A stretch of 12,010 nucleotides of DNA from JAYZAP01 sp964645285 (GCA_964645285.1 CAZYDR010000109.1:1-12010), one strand, 5' to 3'; positions 1-6,656 are shown, numbered from the stretch's first letter. The notes: generated by a model from the letters alone, not told the origin. Numbers and translations: made by a program.

Positions 1-26
1 CACCTGGACGAAGTATTTGTCCTAAT
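1..26 (+). repeat. 26-bp direct repeat, first copy (partner at 2314-2339)
   Basis: Bases 1-26 are identical to 2314-2339. The match ends exactly where the second IS6 copy breaks off, and its leftward extent cannot be judged because the window begins here. It is part of the IS6 transposase gene covering the first catalytic Asp region (HLDEVFVL). Longer identity between the two IS copies is expected upstream of the window. Confidence 0.9.
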
Positions 27-462
27 TAATGGCGAGACGCACTACCTCTGGCGTGCCGTCGATCACGAGGGCGAAGTACTTGAGGTTTTTGTGACCAAAC
101 GGCGGGATCGCAGGGCTGCGCTTCAGTTTCTGAAGCGTGTGATGAGGCGGTATGGGCAACCAAAGGTGATCGTGACGGACCGGCTCCGGTCGTATCGCGC
201 AGCGATGAATGTGATCGGGAATGGCGCCGATCAGGAATGCGGGCGCTGGCTCAATAACCGGGCCGAAAATTCACACCAACCGTTCAGGCGACGAGAAGGC
301 GCGATGTCGAAATTTCGGGACGTGAAGACCCTGCAAAAGTTCGCTTCCGTCCATGCCTCGATCCACAATCATTTCAATCTCGACCGTCACCTCAACCGCC
401 GCAAAACCTTCAAAGAATATCGCACTGCCGCGTTGGCCGAATGGCGTCAGTTGGCAGCCTGA
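1..462 (+). CDS. IS6-family DDE transposase, C-terminal part (5' end outside window)
   Basis: The reading frame is open from base 1 to the TGA at 460-462 and gives the catalytic half of an IS6-family transposase, which inserts the element by replicative transposition and cointegrate formation. Visible motifs are HLDEVF (first catalytic Asp), VTDRLRSY (second Asp), and GRWLNNRAENSHQPFRRRE (catalytic Glu in AENSHQ), in family order and spacing. The C-terminal tail follows normally and no internal stop is seen. The N-terminal helix-turn-helix part lies upstream of the window, so it is unknown whether the gene is intact. Bases 1-26 are identical to 2314-2339 in the truncated second copy, which shows that the two are copies of one element type. 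Confidence 0.93.
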   Translation, partial: HLDEVFVLINGETHYLWRAVDHEGEVLEVFVTKRRDRRAALQFLKRVMRRYGQPKVIVTDRLRSYRAAMNVIGNGADQECGRWLNNRAENSHQPFRRREGAMSKFRDVKTLQKFASVHASIHNHFNLDRHLNRRKTFKEYRTAALAEWRQLAA

Positions 463-493
463 GCGTCGCAACTTCAGGTGCTTTGGAGACTGG

Positions 494-515
494 TTCGCAT
501 TAGACTGACAGCACC
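494..515 (-). repeat. Right terminal inverted repeat of the left IS6 copy
   Basis: Read on the minus strand from 515 inward, the repeat begins GGTGCTGTCAGTCTAATGCG and continues with GAACCAG. It resembles the left repeat at 2023 (15 of 20 positions) and even more closely the right end of the MITE-like remnant at 2340 (GGTAGTGTCAGACTAAAGCG, 16 of 20, then GAACGGG). That closer match shows which end of the related element is preserved at 2340. The start codon of the next gene follows only 19 bases after this repeat. Confidence 0.8.
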
Positions 516-534
516 GTCTGGAGCGAAGCTCACC

Positions 535-1950
535 ATGCCGTATGTATTTTATGATACCGAGACGACCGGCGTTGAAACCGCTTTCGATCAAATCCTGCAA
601 TTCGCGGCGATTAAGACCGATGACAATTTTGTCGAGTTGGACCGCTTCGACATTCGTTGCAGGCTGCTTCCCCATATAGTGCCATCGCCAGGAGCATTGC
701 GGGTCACGAAGGTCACACCGGCGATGCTTACTGATCTCGATCTGCCGACCCATTTCGAGATGATCCGGCAAATTCGGACCAAGCTGCTGGATTGGTCGCC
801 AGCGACATTCATCGGCTACAACTCGATAGCGTTCGACGAGGATCTGTTGCGCCAAGCGCTGTTTCAAAACCTACTCCCTGCCTACCTGACGAACACGAGT
901 GGAAATTCGCGCGCCGATGTCATGCGCGTGTCCCATGCCGTTCACACTTATTCGCCAGATAGCATTTCCATTCCGATCAATGATGAGGGGAAGCAGACAT
1001 TTCGCCTCGATCAATTAGCTCCCGCCAATGGCTACAATCATGACCAAGCTCACGAGGCGATGGCCGACGTGGAAGCGACCATACACATGGCGCGGCTTGC
1101 CCGGGATAGAGCGCCGGAGGTTTGGCAAGCTATGGCGCGCTCGGTGACGAAGAACGCCGTGAAACAACAAGTGACGAGTGAGAACATGTTATCGCTTACG
1201 GAATATTATTTCGGGCGCGTTTATTCGTGGCTAGTCACGTATTGCGGCGAAAACTCCGAGTACGATGGGCAGCTGGCGGTATTTGACCTGTATCACGATC
1301 CGGACGAATTTCGGCACCTATCAGTCGAACAGTTGGTGAGCGTTTTGAACAGAAATCCAAAGGTGATCCGATCACTACGAGCAAACGCACAGCCAATTCT
1401 GATGCCTGCTGACGCCGCACCGGAGAGCACGAAAGCCCTTGAGATTTTGCCTGACGAACGACAGCGTCGAGTGGATGTCGTTCGCGGAGATGCCGACTTT
1501 CGAGCCCGAGTTGGACAGGCCCTGGCGCTCAGGTTCGCCGATCAAGAGCCTTCGCCACATGTTGAGAAGCGCATTTATGATAGCTTTCCGGACCGAAATG
1601 ACCAGGCGCTTATGGAGCGGTTTCATGGTGTTGACTGGTCGGAGCGGGCAGCAATCGCCGCACAGATTGACGATCCAAGGCTCAGTGAATTCGCACACCG
1701 GCTTGTTTATTTTGAAAATCCGGAATTGCTTCCCGCTTCGAAATCGGCGGAGTTAAAAGCGTGGATCGCCGAGCGAATTATGACAGAGGACGAAAACGTC
1801 CCTTGGATGACGGTGACCAAGGCGATACGTGAGACTGATGATTTACTCGCAGACGCGACTGGTGATGACGCTGAATTGCTCGGGGAAGTGAAGGAGTTCC
1901 TATACAGGATGGCAGACGCTGCACCAAGTCATAGTGCTTCGCACCGGTGA
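535..1950 (+). CDS. sbcB: Exodeoxyribonuclease I (SbcB-type 3'-5' ssDNA exonuclease)
   Basis: The 471-aa product matches the E. coli enzyme (475 aa, from memory) in length and layout. Exonuclease I degrades single-stranded DNA 3' to 5' in recombination and mismatch repair in the cytoplasm. The N-terminal DEDDh exonuclease domain shows D7 and E9 (FYDTETTG), D101 (SIAFDED), H173 and D178 (AHEAMADVEAT), all spaced as in E. coli. The SH3-like and C-terminal helical parts follow, with FRLDQLAPANG at about 156-166 and a family-like tail. I chose ATG 535 because the protein then starts right at the exonuclease fold, with a possible GGAG at 520-523. The GTG at 478 would place the start inside the IS right end. 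The gene looks less GC-rich than the metabolic cluster and sits between two IS6 copies, so it may be acquired cargo. Its native promoter seems displaced, because the IS ends 19 nt upstream. Confidence 0.9.
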   Translation: MPYVFYDTETTGVETAFDQILQFAAIKTDDNFVELDRFDIRCRLLPHIVPSPGALRVTKVTPAMLTDLDLPTHFEMIRQIRTKLLDWSPATFIGYNSIAFDEDLLRQALFQNLLPAYLTNTSGNSRADVMRVSHAVHTYSPDSISIPINDEGKQTFRLDQLAPANGYNHDQAHEAMADVEATIHMARLARDRAPEVWQAMARSVTKNAVKQQVTSENMLSLTEYYFGRVYSWLVTYCGENSEYDGQLAVFDLYHDPDEFRHLSVEQLVSVLNRNPKVIRSLRANAQPILMPADAAPESTKALEILPDERQRRVDVVRGDADFRARVGQALALRFADQEPSPHVEKRIYDSFPDRNDQALMERFHGVDWSERAAIAAQIDDPRLSEFAHRLVYFENPELLPASKSAELKAWIAERIMTEDENVPWMTVTKAIRETDDLLADATGDDAELLGEVKEFLYRMADAAPSHSASHR

Positions 1951-2022
1951 CCTGGCGGATGGGGATTTGGATGGAATGCACAAGCGTCGCGACCGACATC
2001 GAGGTGGAGAATCTGGTCGGAG
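1951..2022. other. Short spacer between exonuclease gene and second IS6 copy
   Basis: These 72 bases hold no open frame of note, no clear hairpin with a T-run, and no repeat of the flank beside the other IS end apart from a 5-base tctgg shared with 517-521. It is probably the downstream flank that came with the exonuclease gene. Confidence 0.5.
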
Positions 2023-2042
2023 GGCGTTGTCAGAGTAAAGCG
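2023..2042 (+). repeat. Left terminal inverted repeat of the second IS6 copy
   Basis: GGCGTTGTCAGAGTAAAGCG marks the outer left end of the element. Its TGTCAG core is shared with the repeats ending at 515, starting at 2340 and ending at 2455. The match to the left end of the MITE-like remnant continues beyond the repeat (CTTGAGC follows in both), which identifies both as left ends. Confidence 0.8.
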
Positions 2043-2079
2043 GCTTGAGCCGGGACGGGCCATTCCATAGTCTCCGACG

Positions 2080-2339
2080 ATGAAAAATCCCTTCCGATAT
2101 TTCAACAGCTCGCCCGAAATTATCCGCCTCACGGTGATGATGTATGTCCGGTACCCGTTGTCGCTGCGCCAGGTCGAGGACCTGCTGTTCGAGCGCGGTA
2201 TCGATATCTGCCACGAGACGGTACGGTTCTGGTGGAACCGGTTCGGCCCGATGTTCGCCGCGGAGATCCGGAAACGGCGCGTTCAAAACCATTCGTATTC
2301 TCGCTGGCGCTGGCACCTGGACGAAGTATTTGTCCTAAT
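2080..2339 (+). pseudogene. IS6-family transposase, N-terminal fragment (truncated)
   Basis: The ATG at 2080 starts a typical IS6 transposase N-terminus: MKNPFRYFNSSPEIIRLTV, then YPLSLRQVEDLLFERGIDICHETV (the helix-turn-helix DNA-binding region, about residues 20-50), then the start of the catalytic domain at HLDEVF. Only the first catalytic Asp is present. After residue L86 the frame crosses into the abutting repeat and ends after a few unrelated residues at the TAA at 2353-2355. The second Asp and the Glu are missing, so it cannot be an active transposase. The last 26 bases before the break repeat the first 26 bases of the window exactly, placing the break two codons after where the left copy enters its unique part. 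Confidence 0.9.
2314..2339 (+). repeat. 26-bp direct repeat, second copy (partner at 1-26)
   Basis: This is the second copy of the exact repeat at the window start. It is the last stretch of the truncated IS6 copy before the MITE-like remnant. Directly repeated IS6 segments like these are substrates for homologous recombination that would excise or amplify the exonuclease gene between them. Confidence 0.9.
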
Positions 2340-2455
2340 GGTAGTGTCAGACTAAAGCGAACGGGTGACGTTTTGAAATATCGGAACGGGTTCTTCATCC
2401 ACCGACGCTAGGATCAGCACCCCGGCAGCTCAAGAAATTTTCCTCTGACAATGCC
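2340..2455 (-). mobile_element. 116-bp MITE-like remnant of a related IS6 element, inverted
   Basis: On the minus strand this short unit begins at 2455 with GGCATTGTCAGAGG, a left-end repeat. A leader similar to that of the IS6 copy at 2023 follows, then ATG at 2398 with MKNPFRYFKTSP, the same transposase N-terminus. After about 12 codons the sequence jumps directly to a right-end repeat that finishes at 2340 (read inward on the plus strand, GGTAGTGTCAGACTAAAGCG). Both ends of an IS6-type element are therefore kept while nearly the whole transposase is deleted. It codes for nothing functional but could be mobilised in trans. The flanks gtcctaat (2332-2339) and catcagag (2456-2463) do not match, so there is no target duplication. 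The DNA differs clearly from the copy at 2023, so this is a relative and not a rearranged piece of it. Confidence 0.75.
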
Positions 2456-2489
2456 CATCAGAGCCCTTCCAGCGACTGCTTAGCCACCC

Positions 2490-4448
2490 CTACAACGCTA
2501 CCGCCGCCTTAAGCCCCTCGAACACCGCTTCTTCGGCGGTGCGCGGTGTCAGGCAGTCGCCGATCATGTGAAGCTTGATGTCGAGGCCGTCCAGCTCGGC
2601 TTTCAGGCCATCGACGGCATCATGACCCTGAGCCAGGACCAGGGTATCGACGCCCTCGAAGACCATGGGCTCGGCGCTGGCGCTGTGCTGCATGTAGACC
2701 GTGCCGGCGTCGGCGCCGAACAGCCGGGCGTAGGGGATGACCTCGACGCCGAGGCCGTGGAGCACTCCGTTCCAGGCGTCGCGCACATAGAATGGTATAT
2801 GCTCGCCAGCGATCAGGCCGGTGACTGCCAGTTTCACGCTGCAGCCGTCGCGGGCCAGCTTCTCGGCAAGGCCGAGGCCGATCCAGTTACAGTGCCAGTC
2901 CGACACCACCACCGAGCCGCCGACATTGGCCTCGCCCTTGAGCACCTGCCAGGCATCGACAATATGGGCCTCGTCGGCGCCCTCGATCGCGGGCCAGTGG
3001 GGTACGGCGCCGGTGGCCATGATCACCGCGTCGGGCGCCTCGGCCTCGACCAGGGCGCGATCCACGGTGGTGTTGGTGACGACTTCGACGCCCGCTAATT
3101 CGCATTCACGGGCGAGATTGGTGACGATACCGCCGAACTCAGCCCGGCCGGGCAGCAGTTGGGCCAGTAGAACCTGGCCGCCGAGCTGTGACGCGGCCTC
3201 AAAGAGGGTCACCTTATGACCTCGCTCAGCGGCGGTGGCAGCGGTCTTCAAGCCGCCGGGGCCGCCACCTACCACCATGATCTTCTTCGACTCGGTGGCC
3301 GGTGTCAGCGCGCCGAACTGGGTCTCGCGGCCGGTTTCCGGATGCTGGATACAGGAGATCGGATAACCCAGGTGAAAATGGCCGATGCAGGCCTGGTTGC
3401 AACCGACGCAGGCGCGGATGTCGTCGGCCCGGCCGGCGGCCGCCTTGTTGCCCAGTTCCGGGTCGGCGATCATGGCTCGGGTCATGCCGCACATATCGGC
3501 CTGGCCGGTGCTCAGTACCTGCTCGGCGATCTGCGGCTGGTTGATGCGCCCGGCCACGAACACCGGAATATCGACCTTGGCTTTGACCACCGCGGCGAAC
3601 GGCGCCACGTAGCCCACCTCGACGCTCATGGGCGGTACGACGTGAACCGCGCCGCCGAGAGATGCCGACGAGCCGGCGATGACGTTGACGTAATCAAGCT
3701 CGCCGGCTAGGGCGACGATGGCTTCCAGGGTCTCGGCTTCTTCGAGCCCTTCGGGGTCCTTTTCGTCGCCGGAGATACGCAGGCCAACCACCATATCCTT
3801 GCCGCCGCCCTCGCGGCAGGCGGCGATGGCCTCGCGGAAGAACCGCAGGCGGTTCTCAAGCGATCCGCCGTACTGGTCGTCGCGGCGGTTGACCCGGGGA
3901 TTGAGGAACTGGGCCAGCAGGTAGCCGTGGCTGGCGATCAACTCGATACCGTCGATGCCGGCGTCGAGCATGCGCCGCGCGCCGTACTTGTAGCCGTCCA
4001 TGACCTCTTGGATCATGGCCTGATTCATGGCTCGGGGAATGACGTGAAAGCGCTCGCTGCGGCTCACCGATGGGGCATAGGCGACCCGCTGGTTGCCGTC
4101 TTCGCCACCCATCACTTCGCGGCCGGGATGGAACAACTGGGCGATGACCTTGCAGTCGTTGGCGTGACACATCTCGGCAATTCGCCGGTAGCCGGGGATG
4201 CATTCGTCGTCGGTGGCGGTCAGGATATGGTTGGTGTAATGGGCCGACTCGTGAATGGCAGCGACCTGGAGGATAATCAACCCGGCGCCGCCCTCGGCCC
4301 GAGCCTGATGATACGCCACAAGGCGGTCGCCGGGAAGGCCGTGATCGGCCAGCATGGTATCGTGGCCGGTGGAAAATATCCTATTCTTGATCGTCGTGTT
4401 GCCGATGGTGAGCGGTGAAAAAAGCGTGGGAAACGGTGTTGAAGTCAT
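2490..4448 (-). CDS. TMADH/old-yellow-enzyme-type FMN, 4Fe-4S oxidoreductase (probable N-demethylase or dienoyl reductase-like)
   Basis: The 652-aa product has the layout of the trimethylamine dehydrogenase / 2,4-dienoyl-CoA reductase / dimethylglycine and stachydrine demethylase group. An N-terminal FMN TIM barrel (about 5-340) carries KNRIFSTGH at 21-29 and ASHGYLLAQFLNP at 172-184. A 4Fe-4S site follows with C347, C350, C354 and C366 (C-x2-C-x3-C-x11-C). Then comes a dinucleotide-binding module with VVGGGPGG at about 392-399 and a second nucleotide-binding-like part with DWHCNWIGLGLAEKLA at about 517-532. The position of the TMADH cysteine that holds FMN covalently is D30 here, so FMN should be non-covalent. 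The residue next to it is H29, as in TMADH. I chose ATG 4448 because it aligns with the paralog at 10206; a GTG at 4484 would add 12 residues. Shine-Dalgarno match is weak for the chosen start. It is divergent from the main operon. The substrate is unknown; N-methylated amines or betaines are the best guess. Confidence 0.85.
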   Translation of the reverse strand: MTSTPFPTLFSPLTIGNTTIKNRIFSTGHDTMLADHGLPGDRLVAYHQARAEGGAGLIILQVAAIHESAHYTNHILTATDDECIPGYRRIAEMCHANDCKVIAQLFHPGREVMGGEDGNQRVAYAPSVSRSERFHVIPRAMNQAMIQEVMDGYKYGARRMLDAGIDGIELIASHGYLLAQFLNPRVNRRDDQYGGSLENRLRFFREAIAACREGGGKDMVVGLRISGDEKDPEGLEEAETLEAIVALAGELDYVNVIAGSSASLGGAVHVVPPMSVEVGYVAPFAAVVKAKVDIPVFVAGRINQPQIAEQVLSTGQADMCGMTRAMIADPELGNKAAAGRADDIRACVGCNQACIGHFHLGYPISCIQHPETGRETQFGALTPATESKKIMVVGGGPGGLKTAATAAERGHKVTLFEAASQLGGQVLLAQLLPGRAEFGGIVTNLARECELAGVEVVTNTTVDRALVEAEAPDAVIMATGAVPHWPAIEGADEAHIVDAWQVLKGEANVGGSVVVSDWHCNWIGLGLAEKLARDGCSVKLAVTGLIAGEHIPFYVRDAWNGVLHGLGVEVIPYARLFGADAGTVYMQHSASAEPMVFEGVDTLVLAQGHDAVDGLKAELDGLDIKLHMIGDCLTPRTAEEAVFEGLKAAVAL

Positions 4449-4593
4449 GGTATGCGGCCATCGCTGAGGTTTCGGTTTCGGCACCTTAACGCCGCCCTGG
4501 CGCTGCTGCCAGCCCTGACCGCAACAGCCTATGCATGGCGGCCCAACGTGCTACGGTATTCCGGCGATTTAATACGACGGAGAGGAACCCGAC
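4449..4593. promoter_or_regulatory. Divergent intergenic region, probable promoters for both transcription units
   Basis: The 145 bases between the two divergent start codons must hold the promoters for the minus-strand flavoprotein and the plus-strand operon. I see no clean sigma70 -35/-10 pair. Two small dyads stand out: CTGGC at 4497-4501 with GCCAG at 4508-4512 (6-base spacer), and GTATT at 4556-4560 with AATAC at 4571-4575 (10-base spacer). The second lies just before the Shine-Dalgarno sequence of the M24 gene (ggagagg, 4579-4585). Either could be an operator or chance. No regulator gene is in the window. Confidence 0.4.
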
Positions 4594-5754
4594 ATGGCCT
4601 TGCATTTCTCGCGCGACGAGTTCGCCGCGCGCACGGTTGCGGCACGCCAGGCGTTGCGCGACGCGGGTCTCGATGCCCTTCTGATCTTTGGCCAGGAGAA
4701 CCACTACTACCTGACCGGTTTCGACACTTCGGGCTATGTCTTCTTTCAGTGCGCCGTGCTGACCGCCGACGATCAGCCGATCACCCTGCTGACCCGGCTG
4801 CCCGACTATGAACAGGCCAAGCGCACCTCGGTGATCGAGGACATCCGGCTCTGGCATGATGCCGAAGGAGTCGATCCAGCGAACGATCTCAAGGACATTC
4901 TCGCCGAGAAAGGGCTTAAAGGCGGCCGTGTCGGCATCGAGCTCAACACCTACGGTCTTACTCCGGCCAACTACGTCAAGGTGGCGGGCGCCCTGGATGG
5001 CTGGTGCGATCTCACCGACGGCTCGGGGGTGATCCAGGCCCTGCGCATCGTCAAGTCACCGGCCGAGCAGGACTATGTGCGTCGCGCTGCGGCTATTGCC
5101 GACGCCTCCCTGGAAGCCATGATCGACACCGCCGGGCCGGGTGTTTTCGAAGGCGAGATCAACGCCGCCGGCATCGCTGCGATTCTGCGGAGCGGCGGCG
5201 ACCTGGCGGCCTCGGGCCCTGTGTTCGGCTCGGGCGACCGGGCGCTACTGGTGCGCGCCAGCACCGGCTACACCACCCTCGGCGATACCGACCAGCTGAC
5301 CATGGAATTCGGTGCCTGTTTCCGGCGCTATCACGCCTGCTACATGCGCACCATCGCCATTGGCGAGGGCAATGACCGACAACAACATATGTTCGAGGCG
5401 ACCCGGGACGCCATGGCGGCCATGACCGAGGCGGTGATGCCGGGCCGGCCCCTGGGGGAAATCGACGATGCTCACCGCCGCGCTTTTGACGCGGCGGGCT
5501 ACAAGGACTCCCGCATGGCGGCCTGCGGCTACTCGCTCGGCGCCACCTACCGGCCGACCTGGATGGATACGCCGCCCATGCTTTATTCCGGTAATCCCCT
5601 GCCGGCGGCGCCGGGGATGGTGCTGTTTCTCCATGCCATCCTGGCCGACGCCGAGCACAACCTGGCTATGTCCCTCGGCCATACGCTGATCGTCACCGAA
5701 ACCGGGGCCGAGCTGCTGAGCGCCCTCGAGCACGAATATACCGTCTGCCGCTGA
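4594..5754 (+). CDS. Creatinase/ectoine-hydrolase-like M24 (pita-bread fold) protein lacking metal ligands
   Basis: The 386-aa product has the two-domain layout of the M24 family (Xaa-Pro peptidase, creatinase, ectoine hydrolase DoeA). The N-terminal creatinase-type domain (about 1-150) contains NHYYLTGFD at 36-44, and the C-terminal pita-bread domain (about 155-380) contains LRIVKSPAEQDYVRRAA at 150-166. In peptidases five residues bind two metals (D, D, H, E, E). Here the aligned positions appear to be E238, C249, Y313, H347 and G362, so no dinuclear site is expected. GYSLGATYRPTW at 312-323 resembles the corresponding motif of DoeA-like proteins. Metal-independent C-N hydrolysis, as in creatinase or ectoine hydrolase, is therefore more likely than peptidase activity. 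A good Shine-Dalgarno (ggagagg) lies 8 bases before ATG 4594. It is the first gene of the operon and its TGA shares one base with the next ATG. The substrate is not identified. Confidence 0.82.
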   Translation: MALHFSRDEFAARTVAARQALRDAGLDALLIFGQENHYYLTGFDTSGYVFFQCAVLTADDQPITLLTRLPDYEQAKRTSVIEDIRLWHDAEGVDPANDLKDILAEKGLKGGRVGIELNTYGLTPANYVKVAGALDGWCDLTDGSGVIQALRIVKSPAEQDYVRRAAAIADASLEAMIDTAGPGVFEGEINAAGIAAILRSGGDLAASGPVFGSGDRALLVRASTGYTTLGDTDQLTMEFGACFRRYHACYMRTIAIGEGNDRQQHMFEATRDAMAAMTEAVMPGRPLGEIDDAHRRAFDAAGYKDSRMAACGYSLGATYRPTWMDTPPMLYSGNPLPAAPGMVLFLHAILADAEHNLAMSLGHTLIVTETGAELLSALEHEYTVCR

Positions 5755-6656
5755 TGAGTGGAGATCCTGCGACTGTGGCTGAAGAACAGCCGCAAGCCGA
5801 TACCCGCGTGGGCATTGCCTTCATCATGTCGTCGACGGTGTGTTTTGCCAGTCTCGATACCGGCGCAAAATATCTCAGCGCCTTCTACCCGGTGCTGGAA
5901 ATTGCCTGGGCACGGTATCTATTCCAGATCGTTCTGCTGCCCTTCATCATTCGTGGCGTGCGCCTGCGCGACCTGATGCGAACCCAGCGGCTGGGATTGC
6001 AGATTGTCCGCTCCATGCTGCTGGTTGGCGCCACCCTGTCGTTTTTCACAGCCGTGCCCACCATGCCCGTTGCCGATGCCTCAGCCATCGGCATGGTGTC
6101 GCCACTGCTTATCACCTTGCTGGCGATTCCGTTTCTCGGCGAGAAAGTCGGCGCCCGACGCTGGACCGCCGTGATCATCGGGCTGTTGGGCGCGCTGATC
6201 ATCATCCGCCCCGGGTCCGGCGTTTTCGGCGTCGTCGCCCTGTTGCCGCTAACCAGCGCCATCTGTTTTGCGTTCTATCAGATCGCCACCCGCGTTCTCG
6301 CCCGCATCGACCCGCTGGTGACCACGTTCTTCTACTCTGGCGTGGTCGGCACCGTGGTGCTGACCGCGGCCATGCCCTTCGTCTGGCAAACCCCTGACCT
6401 GGAGGGCTGGGTCATGATGATTGGGCTCGGCTTGCTTGGCGGTGGCGGCCACTTCCTGGTCATTCATGCGTTGCGCCGAGCGCCGGCTTCCCTGTTGGCG
6501 CCGTTCGGTTACATCCAACTGGTCTGGATCACAATCCTCGGCTACGTGGTGTTTGGCGATTTCCCCGATAATTTCACCATTCTGGGGGCCCTCGTGGTGG
6601 TCTCCGCCGGGGTCTACGTCATATACCGCGAAAGCATCGTCAAGAAGGCGTCATGA
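5754..6656 (+). CDS. DMT-superfamily (EamA) transporter, first of a tandem pair
   Basis: This 300-aa, very hydrophobic protein has about ten membrane segments in two EamA repeats, the usual size for drug/metabolite transporters of the inner membrane. Typical motifs are GAKYLSAFYPVLEIAWARY at 37-55, then GEKVGARRW at 129-137 followed by GLLGALIIIRPG at 143-154, which closes the first repeat. The second repeat contains LLAPFGYIQLVW at 247-258 and ends in a short basic tail. The family moves amino acids, amines and other small metabolites, often outward, and direction and substrate cannot be read from sequence. The ATG overlaps the stop of the M24 gene by one base (TGATG), so translation is probably coupled. 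The next gene is a clear paralog. Confidence 0.88.
   Translation: MSGDPATVAEEQPQADTRVGIAFIMSSTVCFASLDTGAKYLSAFYPVLEIAWARYLFQIVLLPFIIRGVRLRDLMRTQRLGLQIVRSMLLVGATLSFFTAVPTMPVADASAIGMVSPLLITLLAIPFLGEKVGARRWTAVIIGLLGALIIIRPGSGVFGVVALLPLTSAICFAFYQIATRVLARIDPLVTTFFYSGVVGTVVLTAAMPFVWQTPDLEGWVMMIGLGLLGGGGHFLVIHALRRAPASLLAPFGYIQLVWITILGYVVFGDFPDNFTILGALVVVSAGVYVIYRESIVKKAS

Larger units (their letters stand above)
1..515 (+). mobile_element. IS6-family insertion sequence, right part (left part outside window)
   Basis: This is the right-hand part of an IS6-family element; its left end lies outside the window. It contains the 3' part of the transposase gene and ends at a terminal inverted repeat at about 494-515. 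Read inward on the minus strand, that repeat begins GGTGCTGTCAGTCTAATGCG. It matches 15 of 20 positions of the left terminal repeat of the second copy at 2023 (GGCGTTGTCAGAGTAAAGCG), which supports placing the element end at 515. Both copies point the same way and flank an exonuclease gene. Flanking bases 516-523 (gtctggag) and 2015-2022 (ggtcggag) are only partly similar, so no clear 8-bp target duplication links the two ends. Confidence 0.85.
2023..2339 (+). mobile_element. Second IS6-family copy, 3'-truncated
   Basis: The left terminal repeat starts at 2023 (GGCGTTGTCAGAGTAAAGCG), 57 bases before the transposase ATG at 2080. The element then runs colinearly until 2339, where it stops abruptly inside the transposase gene and meets the outer GG of another IS6-type terminal repeat. 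The missing part corresponds to what is preserved at 27-515 in the left copy. The orientation is the same as the left copy, so before truncation the pair could have formed a pseudo-compound transposon around the exonuclease gene. It now lacks a right end and cannot move by itself. Confidence 0.85.

Noticed and set aside
478..534. GTG 478 as start of the exonuclease I gene
   Set aside because: The added 19 residues are encoded by the IS right end and do not belong to the exonuclease fold. ATG 535 matches the family start.
516..2022. 8-bp target duplication flanking the exonuclease segment
   Set aside because: 516-523 (gtctggag) and 2015-2022 (ggtcggag) agree at only 5 of 8 positions, and in a pseudo-compound unit the duplication would be at the outer ends, which are not both available.
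2490..4448. Assignment as 2,4-dienoyl-CoA reductase (FadH)
   Set aside because: Domain order and the Fe-S site are shared with FadH, but the barrel motifs and the cluster context fit amine-oxidising relatives better. No fatty-acid genes are nearby.
4449..4484. GTG 4484 as start of the first TMADH-like gene
   Set aside because: The 12 extra residues (Pro/Lys-rich) are absent from the paralog. ATG 4448 aligns with the paralog's start, though weak Shine-Dalgarno context leaves some doubt.
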